DNA of 64,000 nt. It comes from Odobenus rosmarus divergens. Its lineage: Eukaryota > Chordata > Mammalia > Carnivora > Odobenidae. A program made the position numbers and the translations under genes. Shown here one piece after another: positions 12,325-24,780 of the stretch. The notes beneath the pieces were generated by a model. That model was not told the DNA's origin and did not search any database. It saw only the letters and a program-made list of their open reading frames with translations. Positions within the stretch are counted from its first letter, which is position 1; each line of letters starts with the position of its first letter. The DNA lies in contig NW_004451660.1 in the NCBI RefSeq assembly GCF_000321225.1, forward strand, positions 65,956-129,955, in the 5' to 3' direction.

Positions 12325-13130
12325 AGAATATTATGAGGTTTTTTTTTAATTTTTACAATTTTACTTTTTAAGTTCTCACACAGTGAAATTGACCTGTTTT
12401 ACATGTAACCACCACGATGCTTAGGTTACAGAACAGTTCCCTTAACCCCCCATCTCCTTTGTATTATTCTTTTGGAGTGTCATTCTTCCTCTTTTCCTAA
12501 TTCCAGGCAGCGCTGTTCTGTCCTCATCACTAAAGTTTTAGCTTTTCCAGAATGTCATATAAATGCAATCAAATAGTATGTGACCTTTTGAGACCAGATT
12601 CTTTCACTCAGTATAATGTGTTTTTATTTTAAATTTTTAAACGTCTTTATTTATTTGAGAGAGAGAGAGAGAGAACAGAGAGTGAGAGAGTGAGAGGGAG
12701 ATGCAGGCTCCCAGCTAAGCAGGGAGCCCAATGTGGGGCTCGATCCCAGGACCTGGGATTATAACCCGAGCCAAAGGCAGATGCTTAACCGACTGAGCCA
12801 CCCAGGTGCCCCAGTATAATGTCTTTGACATCCATCCAAGTTATTTTGTATATTAGTAGCTTATTCCTTTTTACTGTTGTATAGTATCTATGGTATGGAT
12901 ATACCACAGTTGGTTTATCCGATCATTCGAGGAAGGCCATTTAGGCTGCTTCCAGTTTGGGGCTATTATAAATAATGCTGCTATAAATATTTGTGTACAG
13001 GTTTTTGTGTGAACACAAGTTTTCACTTTTCTGTGGTAAATACTCCAGAGTGGGATTGCTGGGTCAAATGGTAAGTGTACGTTTAACTGTGTAAGAGACA
13101 CAATATGATATTTTAAAATATTAAGCACTG
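12325..13130 (-). mobile_element. LINE L1 3' end, antisense, split by a SINE
   Basis: The minus strand at 13,060-12,860 encodes degraded L1 ORF2p C-terminal sequence: HTKTCTQIFIAALFIIAPNWKQP, then LWYIHTI in the place of the usual LWYIQTMEY. The rest, on the other side of the SINE down to about 12,325, is antisense L1 3' UTR. The element is 5'-truncated and non-functional. A CAN SINE at 12620-12811 interrupts it. Confidence 0.75.
12620..12811 (-). mobile_element. CAN SINE (SINEC), inserted in L1
   Basis: Minus-strand copy: T-rich tail complement, GAGAGA stretch, 'gaggctcccagc', 'ggggctcgatcccagg' (B box), ending GAGCCACCCAGGTGCCCC. Perfect 11-bp target duplication CAGTATAATGT at 12609-12619 and 12812-12822. 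The duplicated bases belong to the surrounding L1, so the SINE is younger than that L1. Confidence 0.95.
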
Positions 13131-13176
13131 ATAAAATATCAAAGGACAAACGAAAGTTCTCTTCTGTAACTGACAC

Positions 13177-13659
13177 ATCTTAAAGCCATTTCTTAGAAGT
13201 GAAATTCTAGAAACTGACAGAGAACAACATAGTTGCCTTTCATTCAGAGAGAAGAGAAAATATTTCCCCTCATTATTTAGCTAATAAAAAGGATTATGGT
13301 TGTAGGTAACACAAAACCATGGATGGTTATTTCAGAGTTTTCCTCATGGTTAGAAAGATGTCTGGAATCTCCTATGTCCTCATTAGCAATGTGAAAAGCC
13401 AAAGAATGAACTGGTAAAGAGAGAGTGAATTCAGACAATTGGTCCCATTTTTCTTCATGTCAATGCCTCAAATTTCTAGTCTTGCATCAACGGCAAAATG
13501 AGGTTACAAGTACAACAAAAATAATCCTCTTAAATGCATATAAACACAGTGGGGGAGAACTGAAGGGCAGATAGTTCCTAACACAGAAAGTAAAGGGCAG
13601 GAAAAATAAGGACAGCTCCTTGAGTTGTGTCTGGAAGGCAACAGAGGGTGAAAGCTGCT

Positions 13660-13690
<31 letters not shown>

Positions 13691-13924
13691 TAACTGTCTG
13701 TATTTGCTAGTTAGTTTGAGCTTCAGGCTGTGTAGAGCCCATTATTAGACAGGGCACCCATGAGACACCTTGCTCTATACCTTCTGTGAGCTAGCACTCA
13801 GTCCCATATCTTTCTGTGGATATTATTCCCCAAGAAAGATGTCGATGCCTACTACTGGGCTTGGCCAATGATGGTAATTCTGACAGAGAAACTGTAATGA
13901 AATGGTTAAGTATTATTGGTTTCT
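13177..13924. other. unique sequence with a (GA)n tract
   Basis: A (GA)n run of about 27 bp lies near 13,660-13,686 and has no SINE around it. Otherwise nothing is recognised. Confidence 0.5.
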
Positions 13925-14050
13925 TTGTTTTGTAAAAATTTGCTAATAGCCCACAGTGCACTAGGCATTCTTCTAGGCACTGTGGCTACACCGGTGATCA
14001 AAAATAGACAAAAATGTCTGTTCTCTTGGGTCTGACATTCCCATGTAAGT
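13925..14050 (-). repeat. L2 3' end fragment, antisense
   Basis: 'gcactaggcattcttctaggcactgtgg', 'gatcaaaaatagacaaaaatgtctg' and 'gacattcccatgtaag' together match the antisense order of the L2 3' terminus. Confidence 0.6.
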
Positions 14051-14507
14051 CAAAGTGATTCAGTGCTAGGCACTTGTGTGTTTTCCATGGCAGTCTGGTT
14101 TAAGCCTTAAACCAAAACTCTATAAGGTATAGAAATTTATTCACGTTATTAAAAACAGTTTTGCCATCTGTTTAAATAATTTCAAAAATCAGAGCTAACT
14201 TGCACTCACATTGGACATTTATCACTGTAAGAACTCTCCAATTAGCTTATGTCTTACTCACTTCATGGGTTAATGAATCAGATTCCTGAGATAAGAATAT
14301 GTGTGTGTCAACAAGCAAACACCTGCTTGTTTACTCGTATCTAATGTCTTCTTAGTGATGATACAGTGATTATGTCCTTTTTCGGGGTTAATGTAATAAT
14401 TTAATTATTTTTTCACTAGACTATTGTTGAAAATGCAGTTATTAAAAAGATGCACTTCTGTGGTTCTTGTATTTTGTATTTCTATTTTGACCAGTCTAAA
14501 TAGTTCA

Positions 14508-14711
14508 CCTTTTTTTTTTTAAGTTTTTTTTTATTTATTTGACAGAGAGAGAGAGACATGGCGAGAGAGGGAACACAAGCAGGGGGAGTGGGAGAGGGAG
14601 AAGCAGGCTTCCTGTCGAGCAGAGAGCCCGATGCGGGGCTCAGTCCCAGGACCCCGGGATCATGACCTGAGCCGAAGGCAGACGCTTAATGGCTGAGCCA
14701 CCCAGGTGCTC
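14508..14711 (-). mobile_element. CAN SINE (SINEC)
   Basis: Minus-strand full-length copy ending GAGCCACCCAGGTGCTCC. Perfect 12-bp target duplication CTAAATAGTTCA at 14496-14507 and 14712-14723. The oligo(A) tail survives as a T-rich stretch at 14510-14530. Confidence 0.95.
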
Positions 14712-14723
14712 CTAAATAGTTCA

Positions 14724-16139
14724 TCTTGATGCTAATTTGTTCATAATTTATCATCTCTCCCAGGGAAAAACAAGATGGGATTCTGACCCTTCAGGATGAT
14801 GCTCACCAAGTGGTACCATGCTGTTAGTGGTACAGCTGGGACTCATTTTTAGATCCTCGATTTTAAGAAGCATGTGTTAGAGTCAGTCTCCACTCATTTC
14901 ACCCAAATTAAGAATGCAAGGCAGACGCAGGCCATACCTCCAGCACCCATGCAGTCCCAACCGAGCAAAGAGGAATCTGAGGAGGAGGGTAGATACATAG
15001 CTGTACCTGTGGCACTGATTTGACAGCTTGTTCTGTTTCTGGAATATGACAACACCAACTGAGCAACAAACAAACAAAACCATACCCCTGTCTACATTAA
15101 GTCAGAAAAGTGTAGTGCTACGGATAGCACAGACGTTAGAAACCTTCCGGCATTATTTGAGAACAAAGCTGGTGCTCTGGTTGCTGAAATGATTAAAAAT
15201 CTCCCTCTGTGGTGATTTGGAAAGGCATCTGAGGTGCATGGAGCAGGTTGCTTTGTGATTTGCAAAAGAGATGGGTGTGCAATTATTTACTGTGATAATC
15301 TGTGGACTGGGATCACTTTGAGCAATTAAACCCCATTTATTTTTAACAAGAAGTATGGGGCTTTTTCCTCTTAGCCTAACTACATTGAAATAAGCTTCAT
15401 TTTTTTCTGATTAGCTACCCGTTCCCTGTGCCAAATGTGTTGAGGTTTCCTGCTATTATTCTGCAAAATACTGGAAGGCAGAGATGGGCCTTATTTATTT
15501 CTGGGTCATTCTGTCTGGTACATTGTGCTGTTTCTGGAAGGTGCTAAAACATATTTGGGCTGATCTGTTTAGTAGTTTGTACAGGATTCTGATTCAGGAA
15601 TCAGGAGTCAAAATCTAAGGACCATTTATCATGAGTTGTCAGCCTACTCAGCTTCTCTGTGCTCTATTTATTTTATGTCTCTTTTACCCTGTTTTCTCTC
15701 CTTTACTGCCAGTTTCCAGGCCTGTTCACTCCTCTCTCTCTTACTCTTTTCTCCTACCATGGGGACCCCAACCCTATTTCTCCTCCTCAGAGAGTCTTCT
15801 CTGTGCAGCTTACTCCCTTACATACATTCTTCTCAGGTGCAGAGCACACACTTCTTCATTTATGTGGAGAAGGACTCTTGGGGACCTTTAAGAGGAGCCC
15901 CATCCCAAGGTCTGCAAATATTAGACTATCATTGTCGCTATTTGATAAAGCATATTGGTGTTCATTCCTTGAATTGTGCAAAAGACTACATTTTTTGGCA
16001 AACACACTGTATCTCCGTATGACCTAGAGACATGGCCTAAAGAAACTTTAGACTGCCAATAGACATCCCTTGAAGTTTCAGGTCTCCCTTTTGAGTAGTA
16101 GTGATAGCAAACAAGAAGAAATGTAAAAGTAATATGCGG
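14724..16139. other. unique sequence, no gene recognised
   Basis: At 15,631-16,027 all three plus frames stay open for 86-128 codons. The stretch is pyrimidine-rich (CT-biased), which removes stop codons; the frames are hydrophobic and low-complexity and I regard them as chance. I see nothing else here. Confidence 0.45.
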
Positions 16140-16385
16140 AGGTCCACTCCATGTCTACTACTGTGCTGGGAACATTACATTGGTCACTTAATCGTCACAA
16201 AACTCCCAAGATATATCTATATATCTATATATATAGATATAGATATATAAAATAGCCCACAATGCAATATATATAGTCATTGACATTCTGACCAGCAAAG
16301 TCATGTAACTTGTCCAAGTCATAGAGTTGCATAGCCAAAGAGGGGCATAACAGCTCTGAACTGGAGTTGGTCAGTATCTGCTTCC
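16140..16385 (-). repeat. MIR, antisense, interrupted by an AT palindrome
   Basis: Antisense MIR order: 'actactgtgctgggaacattacat..ggtcacttaatcgtcac', then after the AT tract 'catgtaacttgtccaagtcatagag' and 'ctctgaactggagttggtcag'. The AT-rich block at 16211-16250 sits inside it. Confidence 0.6.
16211..16250. repeat. AT-rich near-palindrome
   Basis: Left arm of TATCTATA units faces a right arm of TATAGATA units around about 16,230, so the strand can fold back on itself. It most likely grew by microsatellite expansion within the MIR. Confidence 0.75.
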
Positions 16386-16461
16386 TCTATCATTTCCCTC
16401 TTTCTTGAGCTAATAAAAGTGTCAGATCATACTCATATTCATACTATCTGATCACATTTCC

Positions 16462-16640
16462 TTCAGTGCTTTTTACTGTGCATGTAAATCACCAGGGCAG
16501 ACTTCCTTTCCCGGCTTCATCCTCAGAGACTCTGGCTTGGTAAATCTGTAGCATGCTAGGGAATGAATTTTGGTAACAAGCACCTCAGAGAAGCTGATGA
16601 AGAAGGTCCTCAGATCACTTGATACTCGAGGTTGTGCTGT
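16462..16640 (+). repeat. MER5-like hAT element (relic)
   Basis: Order of blocks matches MER5: 'gcatgtaaatcaccagggcag', 'tcctcagagactctggcttggtaaatctg', and 'gaagctgatgaagaaggtcctcagatcac'. Both ends are worn. Confidence 0.5.
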
Positions 16641-16872
16641 CTTAAAATCTGTACGGTTTCCTTAAATGCATGATTTTATGAGGCACTTTGCCCACACTTC
16701 TGAAATCACCAGTTTTATGAATATTTAACCATTGTGAAATAATGATTCTATCATAAATGGGTTTCTAGAAATCACTGAGAGGAACAATAAATGATAGAAA
16801 AGAACTGATTCATATCACTGGGAGGCAGTATGTCCAAGGCATTCATACCACGCAAACAAGCATTTGACCAGG

Positions 16873-16891
16873 TAATTTTTTTTTTTTTTTT
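16873..16891. repeat. poly(T) tract
   Basis: About 18 T with no attached retroposon body. Confidence 0.85.
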
Positions 16892-17348
16892 ACCAATTGC
16901 GAATTTAAGAACTGTGAGTATGTGTGTGTTAGCGAAGTAGGGGGTGGTGAGTGTTGTAGCCATTACATCAACTGATGAAAACAAACAAAAAACCCTTAAA
17001 ATTGTGTTCTCTTTAAGACAATGAAAAAATTGAAAGGAATGTATTTTATCAGAAGAGCCTGTTACATTTAAAATTCACCACCTTACATGAAAGATAAATG
17101 CTAAAGTGAGATTTTTGGAGGGTGGAAATTTGTATCCACAAGATACTCATAGCACCTATCTCAGGATTTCTTTCACTGTTCATGTTGCTGGAAGAGTCTT
17201 TGTAAATGCTTTTGCCAAAGTATATCAATAGCATATTGTGAATGAAGCAACAGAACCTACTGTTTAATAGAAGCTAGAGGTGAAAAGTGTGATCATGGGT
17301 TTTCAATCTGAATCTATAAATGCCTGGCAAGTGATCATTCCTTTTACC
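16892..17348. other. no feature recognised
   Basis: Ordinary unique DNA before a SINE. Confidence 0.45.
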
Positions 17349-17365
17349 CAAGTACCTTCATTTTA

Positions 17366-17585
17366 TTTTATTTTATTTTTTAAGATTTATTTATTTATTT
17401 ATTTGAGAGAGAGAGAGAGAGAGAGAGAGACAGCGTGAGAAGGAACACAAGCAGGGGGAGTGAGAGGGGGAGAAGCAGGCTTCTGGCTGAGCAGGGAGCC
17501 CAATGCGGGGCTCGATCCCAGGACCCTGGGATCATGACCTGAGCCGAAGGCAGACGCTTAACCAACTGAGCCACCCAGGCGCCCC
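17366..17585 (-). mobile_element. CAN SINE (SINEC)
   Basis: Minus-strand copy with a long (GA)n (17,405-17,430) and a TTTTA-rich tail complement, ending GAGCCACCCAGGCGCCCC. Perfect 16-bp target duplication AAGTACCTTCATTTTA at 17350-17365 and 17586-17601. Confidence 0.95.
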
Positions 17586-17601
17586 AAGTACCTTCATTTT
17601 A

Positions 17602-19979
17602 AAACTTCTGTTGGCACTGTGATTTCACAAAGATCTTACTTCAAGGATCCTAAGAATGATAATGTGGTTTGATGTGGTCTTGATAATGGAATAAATAAAG
17701 CATGAACTTTGGAAGAAAATTTGGAAATTCCACACTATTCATGTTAGGCAGCTGGAGAAAGGGGGTGGGATGGGGAAAGTCTCAGACTATATCTCGAAGA
17801 AGAGATTTAAACCATCTTAAAACATACCCTTTTCCAAAAAAAAAAAATCGGTAAAAAAAAAAACATACCCTTTTCCATAAAAAAAAAAACAACAAAACAA
17901 ACATTGATGAAATACTTCATTGCCTGTTGAAAATGGCAGTGAGAGGGAAGGTCTACAGGTGGCCTGGGTGGGAGTGGAATTCCACCTGGCTAAGGATTTA
18001 CAATAAGGAATTGTCATCTAGGCAGTAGAAGACTAAGACAGGAATAACCAAGGGTTTACCAGCCAAGGGGTAATTCTAAAGAATCTACTCAAATCCAAAG
18101 GGAACTATGAGTGTCAGGAACCTCCAACATGGAGAGAGCAAACAAGTTCAACTGGGAGCAAATTAATGGTTGGAGGAAGTAGTGGTTTGGAGCAATGGCC
18201 TTTTAGGGCTGGAATTTGTGTCTTGCTTTTATGAGATGGTTGGGTCATGGTATACAGGAAGATGGCCTTAACATAAAAGACTACCCTAACGTGAAGGGCA
18301 GACTGGACAGGCACTCTTAGGTAAGCTCTCAACATCTACATCTATATCCATACTGACTTGTGAAAATGAGATCTATATTAACAGGAGAGGCACCTATCCT
18401 GATTTACGCTAAATTGACAGGAAAACAACACAGGCTATAGAAACATCACCACCACAGCCTACCAGCAATGGATTTTCAGGCAGACCACCTGAGGACCAAG
18501 TTGAACCACACCAATGAAAAGACAGTATATACTCATTGGTAACCACATATGCTGAAGTAGAATTACCTGGTATTTATCTACATACTGCCAAAAAAAAAAA
18601 AAAAAGGACACAGCCTATCTGAAGGGCACTCTTTGGTACTTTATGTCAGTTAGTGCCATAGATCAGGGTTGCTGCTAAGGTTCATTCATATGGATTGGGT
18701 TCCTTTTGCCTTCCTAGTCCCCCAGCCCATGACTGTTCAAATCCCTTCTAGTGATACTGCAGCATCAAAAGTAACCACATGCAACTGTGGGGGTTTTGAC
18801 CAAAGGGCTCTGGTGTTATCTGTCTTAATTAGTGAGAAAAAGAAAGGATGCAGAAGTAAGTACACATCCTGCTCATGTTCCATATTGTTACTTTTCCATT
18901 CCTTCTCCCATTATTTACTTTAAATTAGAAACTCTAGTCTTTGGTCAATACGAGATAGAACTAAAATTCTGATTTTGACAGTGACATCCGAGATGAGTGT
19001 TTTGTGATGAAGGCCCTGAATCTATTCTGACCTAGTTTGAGGGTCTGAAATAATGCTGGACTGTGCTCTGTGTAGGCACATAGGAGTCAATCCTAGGAAA
19101 GCAGCTCATTGAGGCAAAAAAGGTGAGATTGTTAGCTGGATCTGACAATCAGTTACTCAGTCAGAAAAAGAAATGGTGGAAGATAATTCGCAGCAAGACA
19201 CGCTAGGTGCTTGCTGAGGACTGATAAACTAACACTTGTTACAGAGTTCCTTACTTAATGCAGGGTATCTCTAGGTTTTGTGCTAAAAAAGGTAATGTAT
19301 GGTGATTAACATAACATAATAATTTAAAAAAAAGCTACCTGACATGGCATTCTTCTTGAGGAATGCTTTGCTCTGATGAAATTTAGGATGAGTAACTTGA
19401 TGTCATGGATAACTGGGTCAAATGGATAACCCATGATCTGAGAAGGGGATAGAAGACACTACTGATACTCATTTGCTGAGAGACCCAACTAGTAGAAGAT
19501 TCAGTGCATAGTATGTGTCCTTTTTCTAGCCTTTTGTTGCCCAAATAGGAAGAAATTGGCAAGGAAGAAAAGATGTCAGTCAACTTGCATAACTTAGAAA
19601 AAGGTCTAGATTTCAAATTATCACAAAATCAGATACCCTTGGAAAGGATAACAGGAAATGACAGGAATCCCTTTGCTCTGGTTAAGCAAAAGGGTTCCCC
19701 TTCTATGGTTAGGTGGACTGAACTGGAGTATGTGGGAATATGTGGCATTATCTAGCAAGGTGTGGGAGCCACTGTCACTTTAAGGCAAGACACCATGGCC
19801 ACCACACAGGAAAAATGTTATAGTTCCATAGAATTAAGGATAAAGTAACACTGTCTACCCTGCCTCAGAGGATTTCCTTGTCATTTGGGTGGCTGTGTTG
19901 TATATCAAAATGGTTCTAGTTGATACTGAATATGAGACTCTCATCTGTTCTCACTGGTTCAGAAAACATCTTTGAGGAA
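17602..19979. other. unique sequence, no gene recognised
   Basis: Holds an A-rich duplication at 17,819-17,892 and a poly(A) run near 18,590-18,605. No repeat body or exon is recognised in the rest. Confidence 0.45.
17819..17892. repeat. 18-bp direct repeat separated by poly(A)-TCGGT-poly(A)
   Basis: AAAACATACCCTTTTCCA occurs at 17819-17836 and again at 17860-17877. The bases between are A-runs split by TCGGT, and a further A-run follows the second copy. This is what a target-site duplication around an almost body-less poly(A) insertion would look like; a simple 41-bp tandem duplication is the alternative. Confidence 0.7.
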
Positions 19980-20447
19980 AGCAGATCATGGCCCCCCAAA
20001 GATGCCTACCTCCTAACTCCCAAAACTTGTGCTACCTCACATGAGAAAGGGGACTTTGCAGATGTAGTGAAGGTCACGGGCCTTGCAATGGAGATTATCT
20101 CAGTGTGCCCTTTCTAATCACATGAGTCCTTAAAAAGCAAAGAGTCTTTTTTGCTGGGGTCAGAGAGAGATGCCATGATGGGAGAAGGGTTAGAAAAATG
20201 AGGCCTTGCTGGCTTTGAAGATGGAGAAAATGGGCCACCAGCCAAGGAATGTGGGTAACCTCCAGAAGCTGGAAAAGGCAAGGAAACTGAGTCTCCCCTA
20301 GAGTTTCTGGAAGGGAATTCAGCCCTGCTGACACTTCGATTTTATCCTGTGTCACACTTCTGACCCACTTAACTGTAAGATGATAAATCTGTGTTAAGCC
20401 ACTAAGCTTGTGGTCATTTGTTACAGCAGCAAGAGGAATCTGATACA
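19980..20447 (+). mobile_element. MLT1 (ERVL-MaLR) LTR
   Basis: Recognised by the ordered blocks 'ggccccccaaagatgcctacctcc', 'ggggactttgcagatgtagtgaagg', 'gtcagagagagatgcc', 'gcctccagaagctgg'-type segment, 'aagatgataaatctgtgttaagccactaag' and the end 'ttacagcagc..tgatacaa'. It is a solitary LTR; no internal coding region is attached. Confidence 0.85.
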
Positions 20448-20699
20448 ATCTGTGTGACAATAAATCTCCAGTCCATATTTCCAGTTTTCTGGTTGCAACT
20501 GCTCTTTTCTCAATTTCATCTTAGAGAATATCAAGCTATAGATATCTCTTAGTAACTTCTCAATTAAAAAGGATAATATAACTATCCTGAATGTGAGCTA
20601 TGAGTTCTCATGGTTCAGCACGGTAAACAGGACAGGTGGTGACAGGCAGAAAGTTGTCTCCTCTAATGTGTGTCCCTACCCATGTTTTGCTATAGCACA

Positions 20700-21150
20700 C
20701 CAGAAAAAGGCAAGTTTTAAATTCAAACAGCCCGCTTTCAGTCCTCTCTGTTACATACCTCCTGTGTTGTATGACTTAAAATATTTGTGAAACTCAGTTT
20801 TGTCATCTGCAAAAATCAGTCATAGTATCTTTTTTTTCAGGATCTTTATTATGATTAAGCTCTAATCATAATGAATAACTAAGGACTCTGAGATAGGGGC
20901 ACCTATGTGGCTCAGTCAGTTAAACATCTGACTTTGGCTCAGGTCATGATCTCAGAGTCATGGGATTGAGCCCCACATCAGGCTCCATACTCAGCGGGGA
21001 ATCTGCTTGTCCCTTCCTCTGACCCCGCCACCCCTCCCCCCCGGCTCGAGCTCTCTTTCTCTCTCAAATAATAAAAAAAAAAATCTTAAAAAAAAAAAGA
21101 CTAAATGAGATAACATATGCCAAGCACATAGCAGGGAATCCTGTACATGT
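20700..21150 (+). repeat. MIR, split by a CAN SINE
   Basis: Left part: 'gttgtatgacttaaaatatttgtgaaactcagttttgtcatctgcaaa' is MIR core ('gtgtgacctt..ctcagtttcctcatctgtaaa'). Right part after the SINE: 'gactaaatgagataacatatgccaagcacatagcagg' is the MIR 3' block. The SINE at about 20895-21097 is inserted between them. Confidence 0.75.
20895..21097 (+). mobile_element. CAN SINE (SINEC), diverged
   Basis: Head TGTGGCTCAGTCAGTTAAAC, B-box region GGGATTGAGCCCC, unusual C-rich stretch near 21,025-21,045, A-rich tail. The target duplication is worn (ACTCTGAGATA against ACTAAATGAGATA), consistent with an older insertion into the MIR. Confidence 0.85.
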
Positions 21151-23465
21151 GTTTTACACATAGTAGTTTGTAACTATTTTGAAACAATGGCAGCTCTCTA
21201 GGATGAGGCAGACACTGGGGAAAATGGCTTGGAGACTGAGGCAGAATTGTACACATATAGACGGAAGGCAAGGCACAGTTTCTAAGAAGCACACTTATAT
21301 AAAACCACACCTTGGTCCTAGGCTTGGCACTGATCAACGGTCAGTCCAAAATGAGGTAGTGGGTTCTGACCAGGTGAGTAAGACAGAGTGCTGGAAAAAT
21401 CCTTGCTATGATTCCTGGAGAACCAGGCAAGCAGAAGGTTGTTGTTAGAAGAGCAATCCATCAAGTAGCACCAGCATCAGAATGCAAGGAGGAGGGGCTC
21501 TGTCTGCAGAGCATTAGGAGGAATGCAAGTCAGGATAACCAGAAATGAGGTGGACAAGGTTTCCTGGGAGGTGGAACACACGGAGCCCCCAGGAGCTGGG
21601 ATTTGGGAGGCCTTGAGAGGGAGAGTAGGATTATCAGTTTAGCATCTGCATCCTCTCTCTCATAACTAATGGTAAGCTTTCCACTGAATGGGAGCAGCGT
21701 AGGTATCCTTGGCCTCACTCAGGATCCCTTAGGTGGGACCATCTCTGCTCCCCAGCTGCAGGGAGCTGCGAGACTCCAAAGCAGAAAAAATAGCGCAGTC
21801 ACTGAAAGTAATCATTTAAAAATTCTTCTTTTCCTCCCTCTCATACTTTCCCTCTTATTCATTTGTCTCTCTGTCACTGGCAATAGTCAGATTCCTTGAC
21901 TTTGAATGATGTTTTACATCCCCGTATATTTTGCTCTCATTATCCAATCTACCACCACGCCACATCCGTTCAACATGCCAAATATCTTCCACCAGTCCTT
22001 TTCCAGAATTGCTCCTGACTGGCCACCTTCTAAGGCAGATTTCCCGAGTAGCTGTCATCTTGTCATTCACTCCCTCTTTATGTCACTACTGTCTTTTATT
22101 CCCACAGTAGTTTTCTATCACATTTCCATAATCAAGCCAAAGAAGCCACACTACTATGACCCTATTCATAATGCTCCAACTCTTTTGCTAGCACTCTCAA
22201 TTGTACTTAGGGAAGCCCATCCTCCATCCTAATTTTCCATTTCTGCCAAAGCAGCTTCTTCAAGACCACGCCAAGGAGACCCTCCTGTTCTATTTTTCCC
22301 CCCAAGTTCAACTAACTTAACAATTCTCAAATAGTTCACAGTAATTGACAGACAAGGTAGAGTTGTCACCCTGGTTATCCAGAGAATAGCAGTTGCTGTT
22401 GTACCCCTCCTTGATGTCAAACACATTTTAACAGTAGGGAGTGGACTATAGCAAGAAGCTCATGTTACTACCCTGATTCTTGCTTGAGGCAGTCCAGTTC
22501 TGTATAAGAGTTCTGTGATGAGACTCGCAGCTGCTGCTGGAGACTCATAGCTCACAAGGCTTGGCCCAGGGTTCCTTGTCTCACCCCAGCTTATGCAGCT
22601 GCATCTGGTGACTTCTATTCTGCTGTTTACGGACAGCATTAACCATCACCAGACCTTCCAAGAAGCTTAGGGGCAGTGCCTGCCCTTCTTGATGTCTCCC
22701 TACAATAAGAGGTGGGAATGTGGGGCCATTGATGTTCAAATCTGCAGTAAGTATTTGACACTCTGTAACTCTAAAATGCCAGGGACATTTTTGGTTGCAC
22801 ATTAATCTCACAGTTATCAAATAATGTGCCTTGATGTATCTGAAGTGCGCTTTAGAATTTTGAAGTGTATCTTAGTACTTAATATTGTTTTGTCACACTA
22901 TAATTACTGCTTTAAAATTTTAGGTCATATAAACTCCTGGGTGCTGGTGCACAGACTAAGGAATTAACATTTCAAAAGATGGTTTTCAAAAACTTCCTTT
23001 GTCCTGTCCATCCTCTACTTAAAAGTGGTGCTCGTTTTATGCTTTCCAAATGAATTATGCATCTGCAGATGAAAGTCTAAAGAGGAAATAAAGGGGACAT
23101 GGTTTGGGTAATCTGAAATTCCAACAGGTTGAGTAGAAATCTAGCCCATATTTTGCACTCCTGGGATGTCAAATGTTGAGAAAGGTACCAAAAATGTATG
23201 CAGTCACATCCCCACAGTGTCTCCCTCATAATTTTGTCCCATGAGAATTTAAAATTTCCAGTTAACCGTTCCTTTAGTTTGATGTTTTCAGAAAGTCAAA
23301 GTAAGATATCAATATGTTTCCAAGAAATGTAAATCATTAATCATTTGCTATTATATCTATATACAATACTCTTTCCAGTTGGTTCTCTGGCCCTGAATTG
23401 AACTCCCAACAAATGAAAGTTGAAGGTGAGCTTTCTGTCGTCTGTTCGTTGGATGGGTGATCTAT
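21151..23465. other. unique sequence, no gene recognised
   Basis: Over 2 kb without a recognised repeat body or exon. Several short frames open on both strands around 21,850-22,430, without any conserved feature that I can see. Confidence 0.4.
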
Positions 23466-23469
23466 TCTT

Positions 23470-23560
23470 TAATTCACTGAGTTAGTGGTTCAAACAACTA
23501 ACACTGTATGTGTGCCAACTATGCATCAGGCATTGCGCTAAGCATTAGAGCAGGGGGCCC
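23470..23560 (-). repeat. L2/MIR 3' fragment, antisense
   Basis: 'gtgtgccaactatgcatcaggcattgcgctaagcatt' resembles the antisense 'tatgtgccaggcactgttctaagcact' block shared by L2 and MIR. Short and diverged. Confidence 0.45.
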
Positions 23561-24599
23561 AGCCAGAGAGAATGATGTTTGGGATTTACTATTGCCACTT
23601 TCTGCCCCCTGCACAGGGCTGCCCCTGCATGCACTGACGTGTGAGAGGCACTGATAAAAAGGAAGAGATGCCAAAAGATCTTGGAGAACAAATTGGAGGT
23701 GGCCAATTTGACCAATTTCTTTTTTAAAGTTTACTAGGTCTCTTGGGAATCATTCTGGGTGGAGAAATTATAAGATGCTTAAAGTGTGGAGAACTGGGGA
23801 TAATACTGCCTTTTTATGATCCAGCCTCCTCTAGGTCAAATTAAATATGATAAAAATTAAACTTCCATGTGACGCTATACTTCAACTTGGGACATAGTGA
23901 CTAGTTCATTTGAGTCAAAAGTGATAGGATTGTACTTTGAGGAACTTCACTAGAAAAGAAAAACAGTAGGTCACTATGGATTTACTCTGTAGTAAATTCA
24001 CTTCCTAATTGTCTGTCTATTCGTGGCCAGCCACGGGCTTCTCTGAATAATAATTCAAAACCAATTCACAGCATTTGTTGTGGCACAGGTCATTCCACTA
24101 AATAAAGTTCAAAAATCTAATAAGCTGTCTTAGGTATTTGGTTTCTCAAACAACACCTAAATTATAAAAACTCCATGTCTTAAGTAGGCCTTAGTAGTGA
24201 TTTAGAATTGCATGAATGATTCTATTCAGGCATTTGATTGTGATCTATAACACTGTAGAGAGATGCTGGATACATACGGAATTGAGGGGAGGGTGCACTA
24301 TTTTAAAAAGTCAAAATGCACCATTTGCTCTCTTTGTGCTTAAAATTCCAAGAATTGTTATTTCTAGAAAGTTCTCGGTGCATAAATATTGTTCTCCAAA
24401 AGCTTATTTTCATGTTTGTTATTTGGTATTAAAAATACAGTTTCCATTTAAAAACAAAAAGCACACAGAAGTCTGGGTTCCAAAGTCAGGAGCAAAAGTT
24501 TAGTTGTATATTCCACGGTATTAACTGAAATAGGTACAGTTTTAAGAGTGTTATAATTTTCTTTTTTTGCCAATATATTTTGCATTGTGAATATGGTAA
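23561..24599. other. no feature recognised
   Basis: AT-rich unique DNA; the frame at 24,216-24,503 (95 codons) has no recognisable domain. Confidence 0.4.
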
Positions 24600-24780
24600 A
24601 TAAGGACGTTGGCCTTATTTTCACACCATTCCAGGCTCCAATCCTGGGAAACTAGTCAGGTAACTTTAGAACATCCTAACAATATCAACCTTACAGGACT
24701 GATGAGAGAATTCAAAGCAATAGTGAGTGTAAAACACTTAGCACATTGCATGATGAATAAAAAGTAATCAGTAACTGACA
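24600..24780 (+). repeat. MIR (diverged)
   Basis: 'gctccaatcctgggaaactagtcaggtaacttta' and 'cttacaggactgatgagagaattcaaagcaatagtg..aaaacacttagcacattgc' follow the MIR order. Confidence 0.55.

Noticed and set aside
15631..16027. Three overlapping plus frames of 86-128 codons
   Set aside because: All three frames are open because the stretch is CT-rich; the products are low-complexity and hydrophobic without conserved motifs.
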